6,289 bases of DNA from contig JAZDMK010000238.1 of NCBI GenBank assembly GCA_043800975.1, forward strand, positions 1 through 6,289, written 5' to 3'. The notes beneath the pieces are model-generated. The model made no database searches and had not been told where the DNA came from. It was given only the letters and a program-made list of their open reading frames with translations. Position 1 is the first letter of the stretch, and each line of letters begins with the position of its first letter. The translations under genes and the position numbers were made by a program. Positions 1 through 6,262 of this stretch are shown here, piece by piece. This DNA is from JAZDMK01 sp043800975 (GTDB lineage: Bacteria > Bacteroidota > Bacteroidia > Bacteroidales > JAHJDW01).

Positions 1-288
1 GAGGATGCATTGATTTCTCCATCGGCACAAATTACGGATTCATTAATTATCAAACCATGCTTCATTGGTGCGAACACGATCATCTGCGGCAGTATTGTTG
101 GCCCGCATGTTTCTGTTGGTGAAAATTCTGTATTGAATCATTCCATTATTACAAACAGTATTATTCAAAATCACACCCATATTGAAAACGCAAACATCGA
201 TTCTTCCATGATCGGCAATTCTGTTGAATACATAGGAAATGTGAATGATGTAAGCATTGGCGATTTTACTTCACTTACACATCAATGA
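1..288 (+). CDS. Sugar-1-phosphate nucleotidyltransferase, C-terminal part (partial at 5' end)
   Basis: The reading frame is open from base 1 and enters from outside the window, so only the last 95 residues are seen; the TTG at position 10 is not a credible start. The visible part is a left-handed beta-helix: aliphatic residues recur every six residues (for example around IGANTIICGSIVGPHVSVG), as in hexapeptide-repeat domains. In Bacteroidota this type of tail follows an N-terminal nucleotidyltransferase domain of the RmlA/GlmU/mannose-1-phosphate guanylyltransferase kind. Such enzymes activate a sugar phosphate with an NTP in the cytoplasm for polysaccharide or cell-wall synthesis. The catalytic domain is outside the window, so the sugar and nucleotide cannot be named, and a stand-alone hexapeptide acyltransferase remains possible. 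The stop codon overlaps the next start by 4 bp (ATGA), which suggests translational coupling. Confidence 0.75.
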   Translation, partial: EDALISPSAQITDSLIIKPCFIGANTIICGSIVGPHVSVGENSVLNHSIITNSIIQNHTHIENANIDSSMIGNSVEYIGNVNDVSIGDFTSLTHQ

Positions 289-2021
289 GAAAATACGCAT
301 CATACACGCTGCTGCTTTTAATTCTGTTCACTGCGTCCTGTGGTCTGTTCCGTAAGCCGATTACTTCGCGTGCCGATCCCGATTCTGCTGCTGCGGAGCG
401 TATGCAGCTTGAATTTCAAAATCATTTTTTCAACGGATTAAAAGAAAAAGCAATCGAAAATCCTGTCGAAGCTGAGCAGTATTTTCTGAAAGCATTAAGC
501 GTGGATCCAGGCAGTGGTGCGGTGATGTATGAATTGGCCTGTCTGTATAATAAATCACGGCAGTATAATAAAGCGTATGAATATATCCGCAAAGCAATAA
601 AAACGGATGGGGAAAATATCTGGTATCAGATTCAGTATACCAAAACGCTTGACGCGCTTCGAAAGTATGATGAGGAAGCAGATATCTTTGAAAAGCTTTT
701 GAAGAAAAATCCTAACCGAATCGAGTTGTATTACGACTGGGCCAATGTGTTGATCAGTGCAAAAAAATACAATGATGCGATAAAGGTGTATGATAAAATT
801 GAAGCGCTTTCCGGTGTTCAGGAAGAAATTTCGTTTCAGAAAGAAAATCTGTATCTGGAAATGAAAAAAACTGATAAAGCGATTCAGGAAATTGAAAAGC
901 TGGTTAAATCCAACCCAAAGGAACCCCGCTTTTATGGCATGCTGGCAGAGCTATACATGATGGATAAAAATGAAAAGAAAGCGTTGGAAATTTATCAGCA
1001 GGTTTTAGAAATGGATCCGGATAATCCGTTAATTCATATTGCTCTTGCCGATTATTATCAGAATAAAGGAGAAAAAGAAAAAACATTTGAAGAACTTTTG
1101 AAAGCCTTTTCAAATCCAGAGCTTGATGTTGACACTAAAATGAAAATTTTACTTTCGTATTATGAAGTCAGCGCTATTGATACTGTATATAAAAAGCAGG
1201 CATACAAACTGAGTGAAATGATGATTGCAACACACCCCACCGATGCAAAGTCTTATTCCATTCATGCTGATTTTTTATACAGAGACAAACGTTATGAAGA
1301 AGCGAGAGATGAATTCAAAAATGTGATTAAATACGATAGCAGCAAGTTTGCTGTATGGGAGCAACTGATGATTATTGAAGCGGATTTGATGGATTATGCA
1401 GCGCTTGAAAAAACATCGATGAGTGCAATTGAACTTTTTCCTATACAAGCAACACCTTATCTTTTTAATGGAGTAGCTAATATCAAACTAAAAGATTTTC
1501 AAAGTGCAATCGAAGTTTTAAATATGGGGAAAGACCTGGTTGCAGATAACAAATTAATTCTGGCTGAATTTTATTCTAACCTTGGAGATGCTTATCATTA
1601 CAAAAAGAATGATGCATACTCTGATGATGCCTATGACAAGTCACTTGCATTAAATCCCAAGAATCCATACCTGCTTAACAATTACAGTTTCTATCTTTCA
1701 CTTCGTGGTGAAAAACTCGATAAAGCAGAAAGCATGGCTAAATCTGCCAATGAAATGAATCCGAATAATTCATCTTTTCTGGATACATGGGCTTGGGTTT
1801 TATACAAGCAAAAGAAATATGAGGAAGCAAAAAAAATAATGAACAAAGCATTGCAAAACGGAGGAAGTAAAAGTGCTGCTGTGCTGGAGCATTATGGTGA
1901 CATACTGTTTCAACTGGGAGAGAAAGAGAATGCAATAGAAAATTGGAAGAAAGCAAAAGAAAAAGGAAACGGTTCGGAATTTTTGGATAAAAAAATAACA
2001 CAGGAAAAACTGATAGAATAG
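285..2021 (+). CDS. Large tetratricopeptide-repeat (TPR) lipoprotein, probably periplasm-facing outer membrane
   Basis: This is a 578-residue protein with an N-terminal signal (basic RK, then a leucine-rich core) ending in a lipobox-like TASCG, with Cys19 as the likely lipidated residue. Threonine at -3 is not the classic leucine. The residues after the Cys (GLFRKP) are basic and lack the acidic surface-export signal described in Flavobacterium and Capnocytophaga, so I infer it faces the periplasm. From about residue 60 to 560 it is a chain of TPR helix pairs. Repeat ends are marked by DP/NP turns near residues 74, 142, 210, 244, 317, 457 and 492. The segment around 465-520 (NNYSFYLSLRGEKLDKAE, then DTWAWVLYK) is the best conserved block. 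TPRs are protein-binding scaffolds; no enzyme motif is seen. The start is fixed by the ATGA overlap with the upstream gene and by the signal peptide. The LolB-like and EnvC-like genes follow directly, suggesting a scaffold role in lipoprotein or peptidoglycan-hydrolase handling. The exact function is unknown. Confidence 0.9.
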   Translation: MRKYASYTLLLLILFTASCGLFRKPITSRADPDSAAAERMQLEFQNHFFNGLKEKAIENPVEAEQYFLKALSVDPGSGAVMYELACLYNKSRQYNKAYEYIRKAIKTDGENIWYQIQYTKTLDALRKYDEEADIFEKLLKKNPNRIELYYDWANVLISAKKYNDAIKVYDKIEALSGVQEEISFQKENLYLEMKKTDKAIQEIEKLVKSNPKEPRFYGMLAELYMMDKNEKKALEIYQQVLEMDPDNPLIHIALADYYQNKGEKEKTFEELLKAFSNPELDVDTKMKILLSYYEVSAIDTVYKKQAYKLSEMMIATHPTDAKSYSIHADFLYRDKRYEEARDEFKNVIKYDSSKFAVWEQLMIIEADLMDYAALEKTSMSAIELFPIQATPYLFNGVANIKLKDFQSAIEVLNMGKDLVADNKLILAEFYSNLGDAYHYKKNDAYSDDAYDKSLALNPKNPYLLNNYSFYLSLRGEKLDKAESMAKSANEMNPNNSSFLDTWAWVLYKQKKYEEAKKIMNKALQNGGSKSAAVLEHYGDILFQLGEKENAIENWKKAKEKGNGSEFLDKKITQEKLIE

Positions 2022-2023
2022 AA

Positions 2024-2093
2024 AATGATGATGGGAAGAAAAGAATTATACCCTGTGATAATCCTGCTTGCTGCAGGATTAATGATGATGGGA
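2024..2093 (+). repeat. 13-bp direct repeat at the start and lipobox of the DUF4292 gene
   Basis: AATGATGATGGGA occurs at 2024-2036 (the start codons) and again at 2081-2093 (just before the lipobox Cys). The copies are 57 bp, exactly 19 codons, apart and in frame, so both encode MMMG. The second copy could be mistaken for a start, but starting there would remove the signal peptide. It is probably chance or constrained by the methionine-rich signal sequence. Confidence 0.5.
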
Positions 2094-2855
2094 TGTCACT
2101 CGGCACGCCGCGCAATAAAAGCACCCCTAAAAGAAAGTGGACCCGAATTTCTTTTTCAGAAAATGAAGGAGAGTGAACTTAAGTTTGAATGGATCAATGC
2201 AAAATTTGAATGTACGGCTGTTCTTAATAAAGATAAGGCATCATTTAAAGGACATTTACGGATTCGCCGCGATAGTATTATCTGGGTTTCTATTACACCG
2301 GCGCTGGGTATTGAAGTTGCGCGGGTCAAGATAACAGAAGATTCTGTGAAAATGATTAATCGAATTAATTCTACATTTCTTTCTGGAAATTTCTCATACC
2401 TGAATGAACTGATCAATGCAGAATTTGATTACGATATGTTGCAATCGTTCATCATCGGAAATGATTTTACGTATTATGAAAATGATAAATTCAAATCGGG
2501 TATTGACAATCACTGTTATCTTCTTTCAACCGTAGGGCGAAGAAAACTGAAAAAAAGCAGAAATGAACAGGCAAAACCCCGATTGATGACAGAGGATTTA
2601 TGGCTAGATCCTGAAGGTTTTAAAATTCTTCGCCACCGGATTAATGAATTTAAGCTGGGAAGAAAAGTGGAAGCTAATTACAGCGATTTTCATGCATTGG
2701 ATGATGGACAGAAACAACCGTATAAAATGGTTTTTGAGGCTGTTGCTGAAAAGAAATTAAAGATCACAATTGATTTTTTGAAATTTAATCTGAACGAACC
2801 GCAAGATTTTCCGTTTAACATACCGGAAGACTATCAAAGAATTCAAAAGAAATGA
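2025..2855 (+). CDS. DUF4292 lipoprotein, LolB-like
   Basis: This 276-residue protein has a signal peptide ending at MMMGC, with Cys24 as the probable lipidation site. The residues after it (HSARRAIK) are basic, which argues against surface export. The body resembles the Bacteroidota DUF4292 family: INAKFECTAVLNKDKASFKG (57-76), then RRDSIIWVSITPALGIEVAR (81-100), and LWLDPEGFKILRHRI (192-206). From memory of E. coli LolB I align TPALGIEVARV with its TNPLGSTELEL, placing Leu94 on LolB Leu68, the exposed residue needed to insert lipoproteins into the outer membrane. DYDMLQSFIIG (135-145) also matches LolB PLNSLRQWILG. The likely role is therefore accepting lipoproteins from LolA at the outer membrane; this is inference. 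It is longer than LolB (about 186 residues mature). Three consecutive ATGs (2025, 2028, 2031) make the exact start uncertain by two codons. It lies 3 bp after the TPR gene and overlaps the EnvC-like gene by 4 bp. Confidence 0.88.
   Translation: MMMGRKELYPVIILLAAGLMMMGCHSARRAIKAPLKESGPEFLFQKMKESELKFEWINAKFECTAVLNKDKASFKGHLRIRRDSIIWVSITPALGIEVARVKITEDSVKMINRINSTFLSGNFSYLNELINAEFDYDMLQSFIIGNDFTYYENDKFKSGIDNHCYLLSTVGRRKLKKSRNEQAKPRLMTEDLWLDPEGFKILRHRINEFKLGRKVEANYSDFHALDDGQKQPYKMVFEAVAEKKLKITIDFLKFNLNEPQDFPFNIPEDYQRIQKK
2059..2081 (+). other. Perfect 9-bp inverted repeat (possible mRNA hairpin) in the signal-peptide coding region
   Basis: TAATCCTGC (2059-2067) and GCAGGATTA (2073-2081) are perfect reverse complements around a 5-base loop (TTGCT). 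The structure begins 34 bases after the first ATG of the DUF4292 gene and lies within codons for the hydrophobic signal core. No T-run follows, so it is not an intrinsic terminator. It could slow early translation, or be coincidental. Confidence 0.4.
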
Positions 2856-4114
2856 AATTGAAGCTGTATCCATATTTTTTAATTGTGATTCTTGTATTGA
2901 CAGGAACGGCGGCTTATTCACAGACAAAAGATAAGTTACAGAAGGATAAAAAACAGCTCGAAAAGGACATTCAATACACAAATAAACTTCTAAACGAAAC
3001 CAAGAAGAGCAAGCAGATTTCGCTCAGTCAGCTGATGATTCTGAATAATCAGATTACTATGCGTGAAGATCTGATCTCATCTATTTCTAATGAAATTGAC
3101 GGACTGGACATTCAGATTTTTAAAAATAATCAAACCGTACGTTACCTCGATAAAGAACTAAAAAAGCTGAAAACTGAATATGCAAAAATGATTTTTTATG
3201 CATTCCGAAACAGGAATCGGGTGAATAATCTGATGTTTATTCTGGCATCTAGCAATATTAATCAGGCATACAGACGAATGCGTTATTTGCAGCAATATGC
3301 TGAATATCGCAAACGGCAGGCTTTTCTGATTATTAATACACAAAAGCTTTTGAGCGGTCAGATTACGCAACTTGAATACAGAAAAAACAATAAAACAAGC
3401 CTTCTTCACGAAAAGGAATCTGAAAAAACGAACCTGAGCGTTGAAAAAGAAGAAAAAAATCTTGCTTTAAAAAGCCTGCGGGCAAAAGAAAAGGAATTGA
3501 TGAAGACATTGAAAGAAAAACAAAATGCTGCATCAAAACTAAATAAGGCTATTGAAACAATTATTGCCAACGAAATTAAAAAATCAAAGTCAAAAAACAA
3601 CAGCAATAAAAATGTTACAACAAATAAAACCAATGTAACAACTAACAAGAAAGTAACGACATCGGTATACGATCTCACACCTGCCGAACAAACTTTATCA
3701 AATAGCTTTGAAAGTAATATGGGAAAACTTCCCTGGCCTTCGGAAAAGGGTGTTGTAACCAGCACATTCGGTAAGCATCCGCATCCTGTGCTGGATGGAA
3801 TTACTGTAAACAATAACGGTATTGATATCGGGACAAATCGCGGGGCAACTTGCCGTGCCATTTTTGAAGGGAAAGTAACCGGCGTTGTCTCTCTCCCGGG
3901 CTCAGGAAAAGCTGTGATTGTAAGGCATGGCGACTATCTTACTGTATATTCTAATCTTTCGGAAGTTTTTGTGAAGATGAATGATGCCGTGAAAACAAAG
4001 CAGACGCTGGGTGTAATAATTACGGATGATTCCGATTCCAAAACGGAGTTACACTTTGAAGTTTGGAAAGGAAAAGCTTTGCTGAATCCGATGAGCTGGC
4101 TCAGTAAAAAGTAA
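2852..4114 (+). CDS. EnvC-like murein hydrolase activator: coiled coil plus degenerate LytM/M23 domain
   Basis: This 420-residue secreted protein has a signal peptide at 1-23 (hydrophobic core, AYS then Gln24), a long Lys/Glu/Leu/Gln-rich coiled coil from about 25 to 245, an Asn/Lys/Thr-rich linker at about 243-270, and a C-terminal LytM domain at about 293-418. This order is that of E. coli EnvC, which brings amidases to the division site. In active M23 enzymes zinc is held by HxGxD and HxH, and a further His sits in YxHL. Here these read NNGID (Asn321, Asp325), ELHFE (Glu399, His401) and YSNL (Asn368). Most active-site residues are thus replaced, so the protein should not cut peptidoglycan itself and more likely activates an N-acetylmuramoyl-L-alanine amidase elsewhere in the genome. 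Automated annotation may call it a peptidoglycan DD-metallopeptidase. The start is set by the ATGA overlap with the DUF4292 gene. Confidence 0.9.
   Translation: MKLKLYPYFLIVILVLTGTAAYSQTKDKLQKDKKQLEKDIQYTNKLLNETKKSKQISLSQLMILNNQITMREDLISSISNEIDGLDIQIFKNNQTVRYLDKELKKLKTEYAKMIFYAFRNRNRVNNLMFILASSNINQAYRRMRYLQQYAEYRKRQAFLIINTQKLLSGQITQLEYRKNNKTSLLHEKESEKTNLSVEKEEKNLALKSLRAKEKELMKTLKEKQNAASKLNKAIETIIANEIKKSKSKNNSNKNVTTNKTNVTTNKKVTTSVYDLTPAEQTLSNSFESNMGKLPWPSEKGVVTSTFGKHPHPVLDGITVNNNGIDIGTNRGATCRAIFEGKVTGVVSLPGSGKAVIVRHGDYLTVYSNLSEVFVKMNDAVKTKQTLGVIITDDSDSKTELHFEVWKGKALLNPMSWLSKK
3611..3652 (+). repeat. Two imperfect 21-bp tandem repeats in the EnvC-like linker
   Basis: The two units (3611-3631 and 3632-3652) encode NVTTNKT and NVTTNKK, followed by a partial VTT. 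They lie between the coiled coil and the LytM domain and form a flexible, low-complexity linker whose length may vary among relatives through repeat slippage. Confidence 0.7.
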
Positions 4115-4148
4115 TGGGTTGGTTTTTATCGATATCTGAAAAATTTCT

Positions 4149-4156
4149 TACTTTTA
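4149..4156 (+). promoter_or_regulatory. Candidate Bacteroidota -7 promoter element upstream of tatA
   Basis: TACTTTTA matches 7 of 8 positions of the Bacteroidota -7 consensus TAnnTTTG and lies 15 bases before the tatA ATG, which would leave a short leader. No good TTG -33 element is found at the usual spacing; the TTG at 4119-4121 is too far upstream. tatA could therefore also be transcribed by read-through from the upstream operon. Confidence 0.4.
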
Positions 4157-4171
4157 CACAAAATTAATATC

Positions 4172-4366
4172 ATGAACTTTCTCTCAATATTACTTGGAAT
4201 GCTTGGCACAACCGAAATTATTGTCATTCTGGTAATTGTGCTTTTGTTATTTGGCGGACGGAAAATCCCTGAACTCATGCGTGGCCTTGGAAAAGGAGTG
4301 AAAGAATATAAAGATGCCGCCAAGGGCGACGATAAAGACAAAGAGAAAACAGACGAAGTAAAATAG
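4172..4366 (+). CDS. tatA: Twin-arginine translocase subunit TatA/TatE family
   Basis: This 64-residue inner-membrane protein belongs to the TatA family, which oligomerises with TatC to export folded proteins carrying twin-arginine signals. In order it has a short N-terminus, Glu15 at the start of the single membrane helix (about 15-26), the FG hinge (Phe27-Gly28), the amphipathic helix GRKIPELMRGLGKGVKEYKD (29-48), and an acidic/basic tail. The KIPELMRGLGKG block is diagnostic. Length is normal for Bacteroidota TatA. Met10 is an alternative start, but Met1 suits the extra N-terminal residues usual in this phylum. No tatC is in the window, so it is separate from any tatBC. It lies 57 bp after the EnvC-like gene. 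None of the other proteins here has a twin-arginine signal. Confidence 0.95.
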   Translation: MNFLSILLGMLGTTEIIVILVIVLLLFGGRKIPELMRGLGKGVKEYKDAAKGDDKDKEKTDEVK

Positions 4367-4630
4367 TTTGTATTTCAATTTTTTGTTTTTTTTCAAAAAC
4401 ATTTAATTCTTAACATTAATAATCCTGTCATTTGGTTTTTGAAATTGATCGAAGCCACGATACAATTGATATAGGTTTTATCGATTTATTAAAGGGCACG
4501 ATTGGCAAGCTTTTCAACAGGGCATCGTTAAAAAAAATCAATGTTTCTGTATTTTATAAGAATATTTTTTCTTATCTTGCAGTCGTAAAACCTGTTTGAA
4601 TTGTTTTTTTTAAATTAAAGCTCCTGAGAT
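4367..4630. other. AT-rich intergenic region between tatA and the transglycosylase gene
   Basis: These 264 bases hold no convincing ORF or RNA gene. An A/T-only hairpin with flanking G/C (GTTTTT at 4385-4390, AAAAAC at 4395-4400) follows tatA but is too weak to call a terminator. Short repeats occur (CACGAT twice, AATTGAT twice). Near its 3' end, ATAAGAA (4556-4562) and TTCTTAT (4569-4575) form a 7-bp inverted repeat overlapping the promoter candidate at 4572-4580. Confidence 0.6.
4572..4580 (+). promoter_or_regulatory. Weak candidate -7 element for the MltD-like gene
   Basis: TTATCTTGC resembles TAnnTTTG with one T missing (6 of 8 matches in either register) and would give a leader of roughly 45 bases. 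No clear -33 TTG stands at the right distance. The long spacing from tatA makes an independent promoter somewhere in this region likely, even if this precise site is uncertain. Confidence 0.3.
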
Positions 4631-6262
4631 ATGAAGCCTTTAAAATCTTTTGTGTTACCGCTTTTCGTTTTTCTCACCGGCTTGCTTGTTTTCCCCTATA
4701 ATGCATATCCTCATAATGGAAAGCATCCCGGGGACACTACGCAAATCCTGATTAAAATGAATCCCATTCTTGAAATGCTCGATAGTCTTGCTGTTTCAAA
4801 ATATTTTCAATGCACTCAGTTTACTACGGATGTCGCCAAGCTGAATAAATACAATTTTGCTCCCGACTTTGTTCCTACTTATCCAGATGAAGTGTATATC
4901 GAGCGCATGGCCCGTCTGAAGAACTCTTCGCCTTTCCCTTATCAGTATAACAGTTCTGTTAAAGACTGGATCGATATGTATGGAGTTAAAAAAAGGCACT
5001 CCGTTTCCAGAATGCTTGGACTTGCAGAACTTTATTTTCCCATATTTGAAGCGGCTCTCGACAAATATAAAATGCCCCTGGAGCTTAAGTATCTTGCCAT
5101 TGTTGAATCTGCGCTGAACCCGTTTGCGGTTTCGGTTGCCGGTGCTACGGGTTTATGGCAATTTATATATCAGACCGGAAAAATGTATGATCTGGAAGTC
5201 AATACGTATATTGATGAACGCATGGATCCCCTGAAAGAAACCATGGCTGCGTGCGAATATATGCAGGATTTGTATAATATGTATGGCGACTGGGCGCTTG
5301 TGCTGGCTGCCTACAATTCAGGGCCGGGAAACGTTAACAAGGCAATTCGAAGATCAGGCGGAAAAACTGATTTCTGGGATATTAAGTCATTCCTTCCACG
5401 CGAAACACAAGGCTATGTGCCGGCATTTATTGCGGTCAGTTACCTGATGACCTATCCCTCGGAACACAATATCTATCCTTCAAAACCAAGAATTACTTAT
5501 CATGAGCTCGATACGCTCATGATTACACGCGAACTGACGTTTGAGCAGATTTCGGAAATGCTTAACGTACCTCAGGAAGACATTAAATTCTTAAACCCTA
5601 TATACAAAAAAGGTGTTATTCCCTGCACCGGCGCTCCCAACAGATTGGTGCTTCCTGTTAAACTGATCGGCGCTTTTATCAAGTGTGGAGATTCAATTTA
5701 TACGCACAAAACAAAATCAGTACTGGAGCGGGAGCAAATCCTGCTGACAAAACTGAATGTTAAAAAAGTGGTGACTCAGCCTAATCCTGTTAAAGACACC
5801 GGGAAGCAGGTTGTTAAAACAAACCCCAATCCCATCAAGACGGATAACAATATTGTAAAGAATACCAATCCGCCTTCTCATGATAAATCGTATTATGTGG
5901 TTAAAAGCGGAGAGGGAGTAGCTGGTATTGCATCACGTTGTGGAATTACCGTTGATGAATTGTGTGAGTGGAATAATATTAAAAAGAATTTCATTTATCC
6001 CGGACAGAAGCTTATTGTGAAGAAACCGGATGCACCTAAAAACAATGAGAATGTTGTTAAGAATAACAATCCAAAGCCACCCAACAATAATCAGAACGCT
6101 ACGAAGAAGTACGTCTACTACACGGTTCAAAAAGGCGATACACTTTGGAGCATAGCCAGCAAAAAAGGAACATCGGTTGATGAAATAAAACGCTGGAACA
6201 ACATCAAAGATGCGAGACAGCTTGTACCTGGTACAAAAATCAAGGTGGGCGTTGTCAGCTGA
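4631..6262 (+). CDS. MltD-like membrane-bound lytic murein transglycosylase with two LysM domains
   Basis: This 543-residue secreted enzyme has an N-terminal signal peptide (about 1-26) without a lipobox Cys, unlike E. coli MltD, which is a lipoprotein; it is probably soluble in the periplasm. The lysozyme-like SLT domain spans about 130-275: the catalytic Glu159 is in the AIVES motif, followed by SVAGATGLWQF (168-178) and AAYNSGPGNV (226-235), the family 1 transglycosylase signatures. It would cleave glycan strands to 1,6-anhydro-muropeptides. Residues 287-345 resemble a degenerate LysM-like segment (LTFEQISEMLNV, then LNPIYKKGVIP) common in MltD proteins. Two LysM peptidoglycan-binding domains follow, at about 421-464 and 496-540, separated by Asn/Pro/Lys-rich linkers (379-420, 465-493). 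LysM1 has an atypical SGEGVAGIA in place of the usual GDTLxxIA, and two Cys (437, 445). LysM2 is canonical (KGDTLWSIA). No Shine-Dalgarno precedes the ATG. Confidence 0.93.
   Translation: MKPLKSFVLPLFVFLTGLLVFPYNAYPHNGKHPGDTTQILIKMNPILEMLDSLAVSKYFQCTQFTTDVAKLNKYNFAPDFVPTYPDEVYIERMARLKNSSPFPYQYNSSVKDWIDMYGVKKRHSVSRMLGLAELYFPIFEAALDKYKMPLELKYLAIVESALNPFAVSVAGATGLWQFIYQTGKMYDLEVNTYIDERMDPLKETMAACEYMQDLYNMYGDWALVLAAYNSGPGNVNKAIRRSGGKTDFWDIKSFLPRETQGYVPAFIAVSYLMTYPSEHNIYPSKPRITYHELDTLMITRELTFEQISEMLNVPQEDIKFLNPIYKKGVIPCTGAPNRLVLPVKLIGAFIKCGDSIYTHKTKSVLEREQILLTKLNVKKVVTQPNPVKDTGKQVVKTNPNPIKTDNNIVKNTNPPSHDKSYYVVKSGEGVAGIASRCGITVDELCEWNNIKKNFIYPGQKLIVKKPDAPKNNENVVKNNNPKPPNNNQNATKKYVYYTVQKGDTLWSIASKKGTSVDEIKRWNNIKDARQLVPGTKIKVGVVS

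Noticed and set aside
10..288. Complete small hexapeptide protein starting with TTG at position 10
   Set aside because: The frame is open back to base 1 (GAG GAT GCA), so this is the C-terminus of a longer gene cut by the window edge.
1738..2124. 128-codon open frame on the minus strand
   Set aside because: It is antisense to the end of the TPR gene and the start of the DUF4292 gene, with Phe/Leu/Ser-rich composition typical of shadow frames.
3406..3861. 151-codon open frame on the minus strand
   Set aside because: It lies fully antisense to the EnvC-like gene, its translation is a low-complexity Phe/Leu/Val-rich mirror of Lys/Glu/Asn codons, and it has no recognisable domain.
3728..4111. 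Active M23 DD-endopeptidase
   Set aside because: Key positions are Asn321, Asn368 and Glu399 instead of His, so catalysis is unlikely despite the fold.
4385..4400. Possible intrinsic terminator after tatA
   Set aside because: The stem is only GTTTTT/AAAAAC with a 4-base loop, has almost no G/C pairs and no T-run after it.
6222..6236. Near-perfect palindrome TTGTACC-T-GGTACAA near the end of the transglycosylase gene
   Set aside because: It lies within conserved LysM2 codons, has too small a centre for a good hairpin and no T-run after it; probably coincidental.
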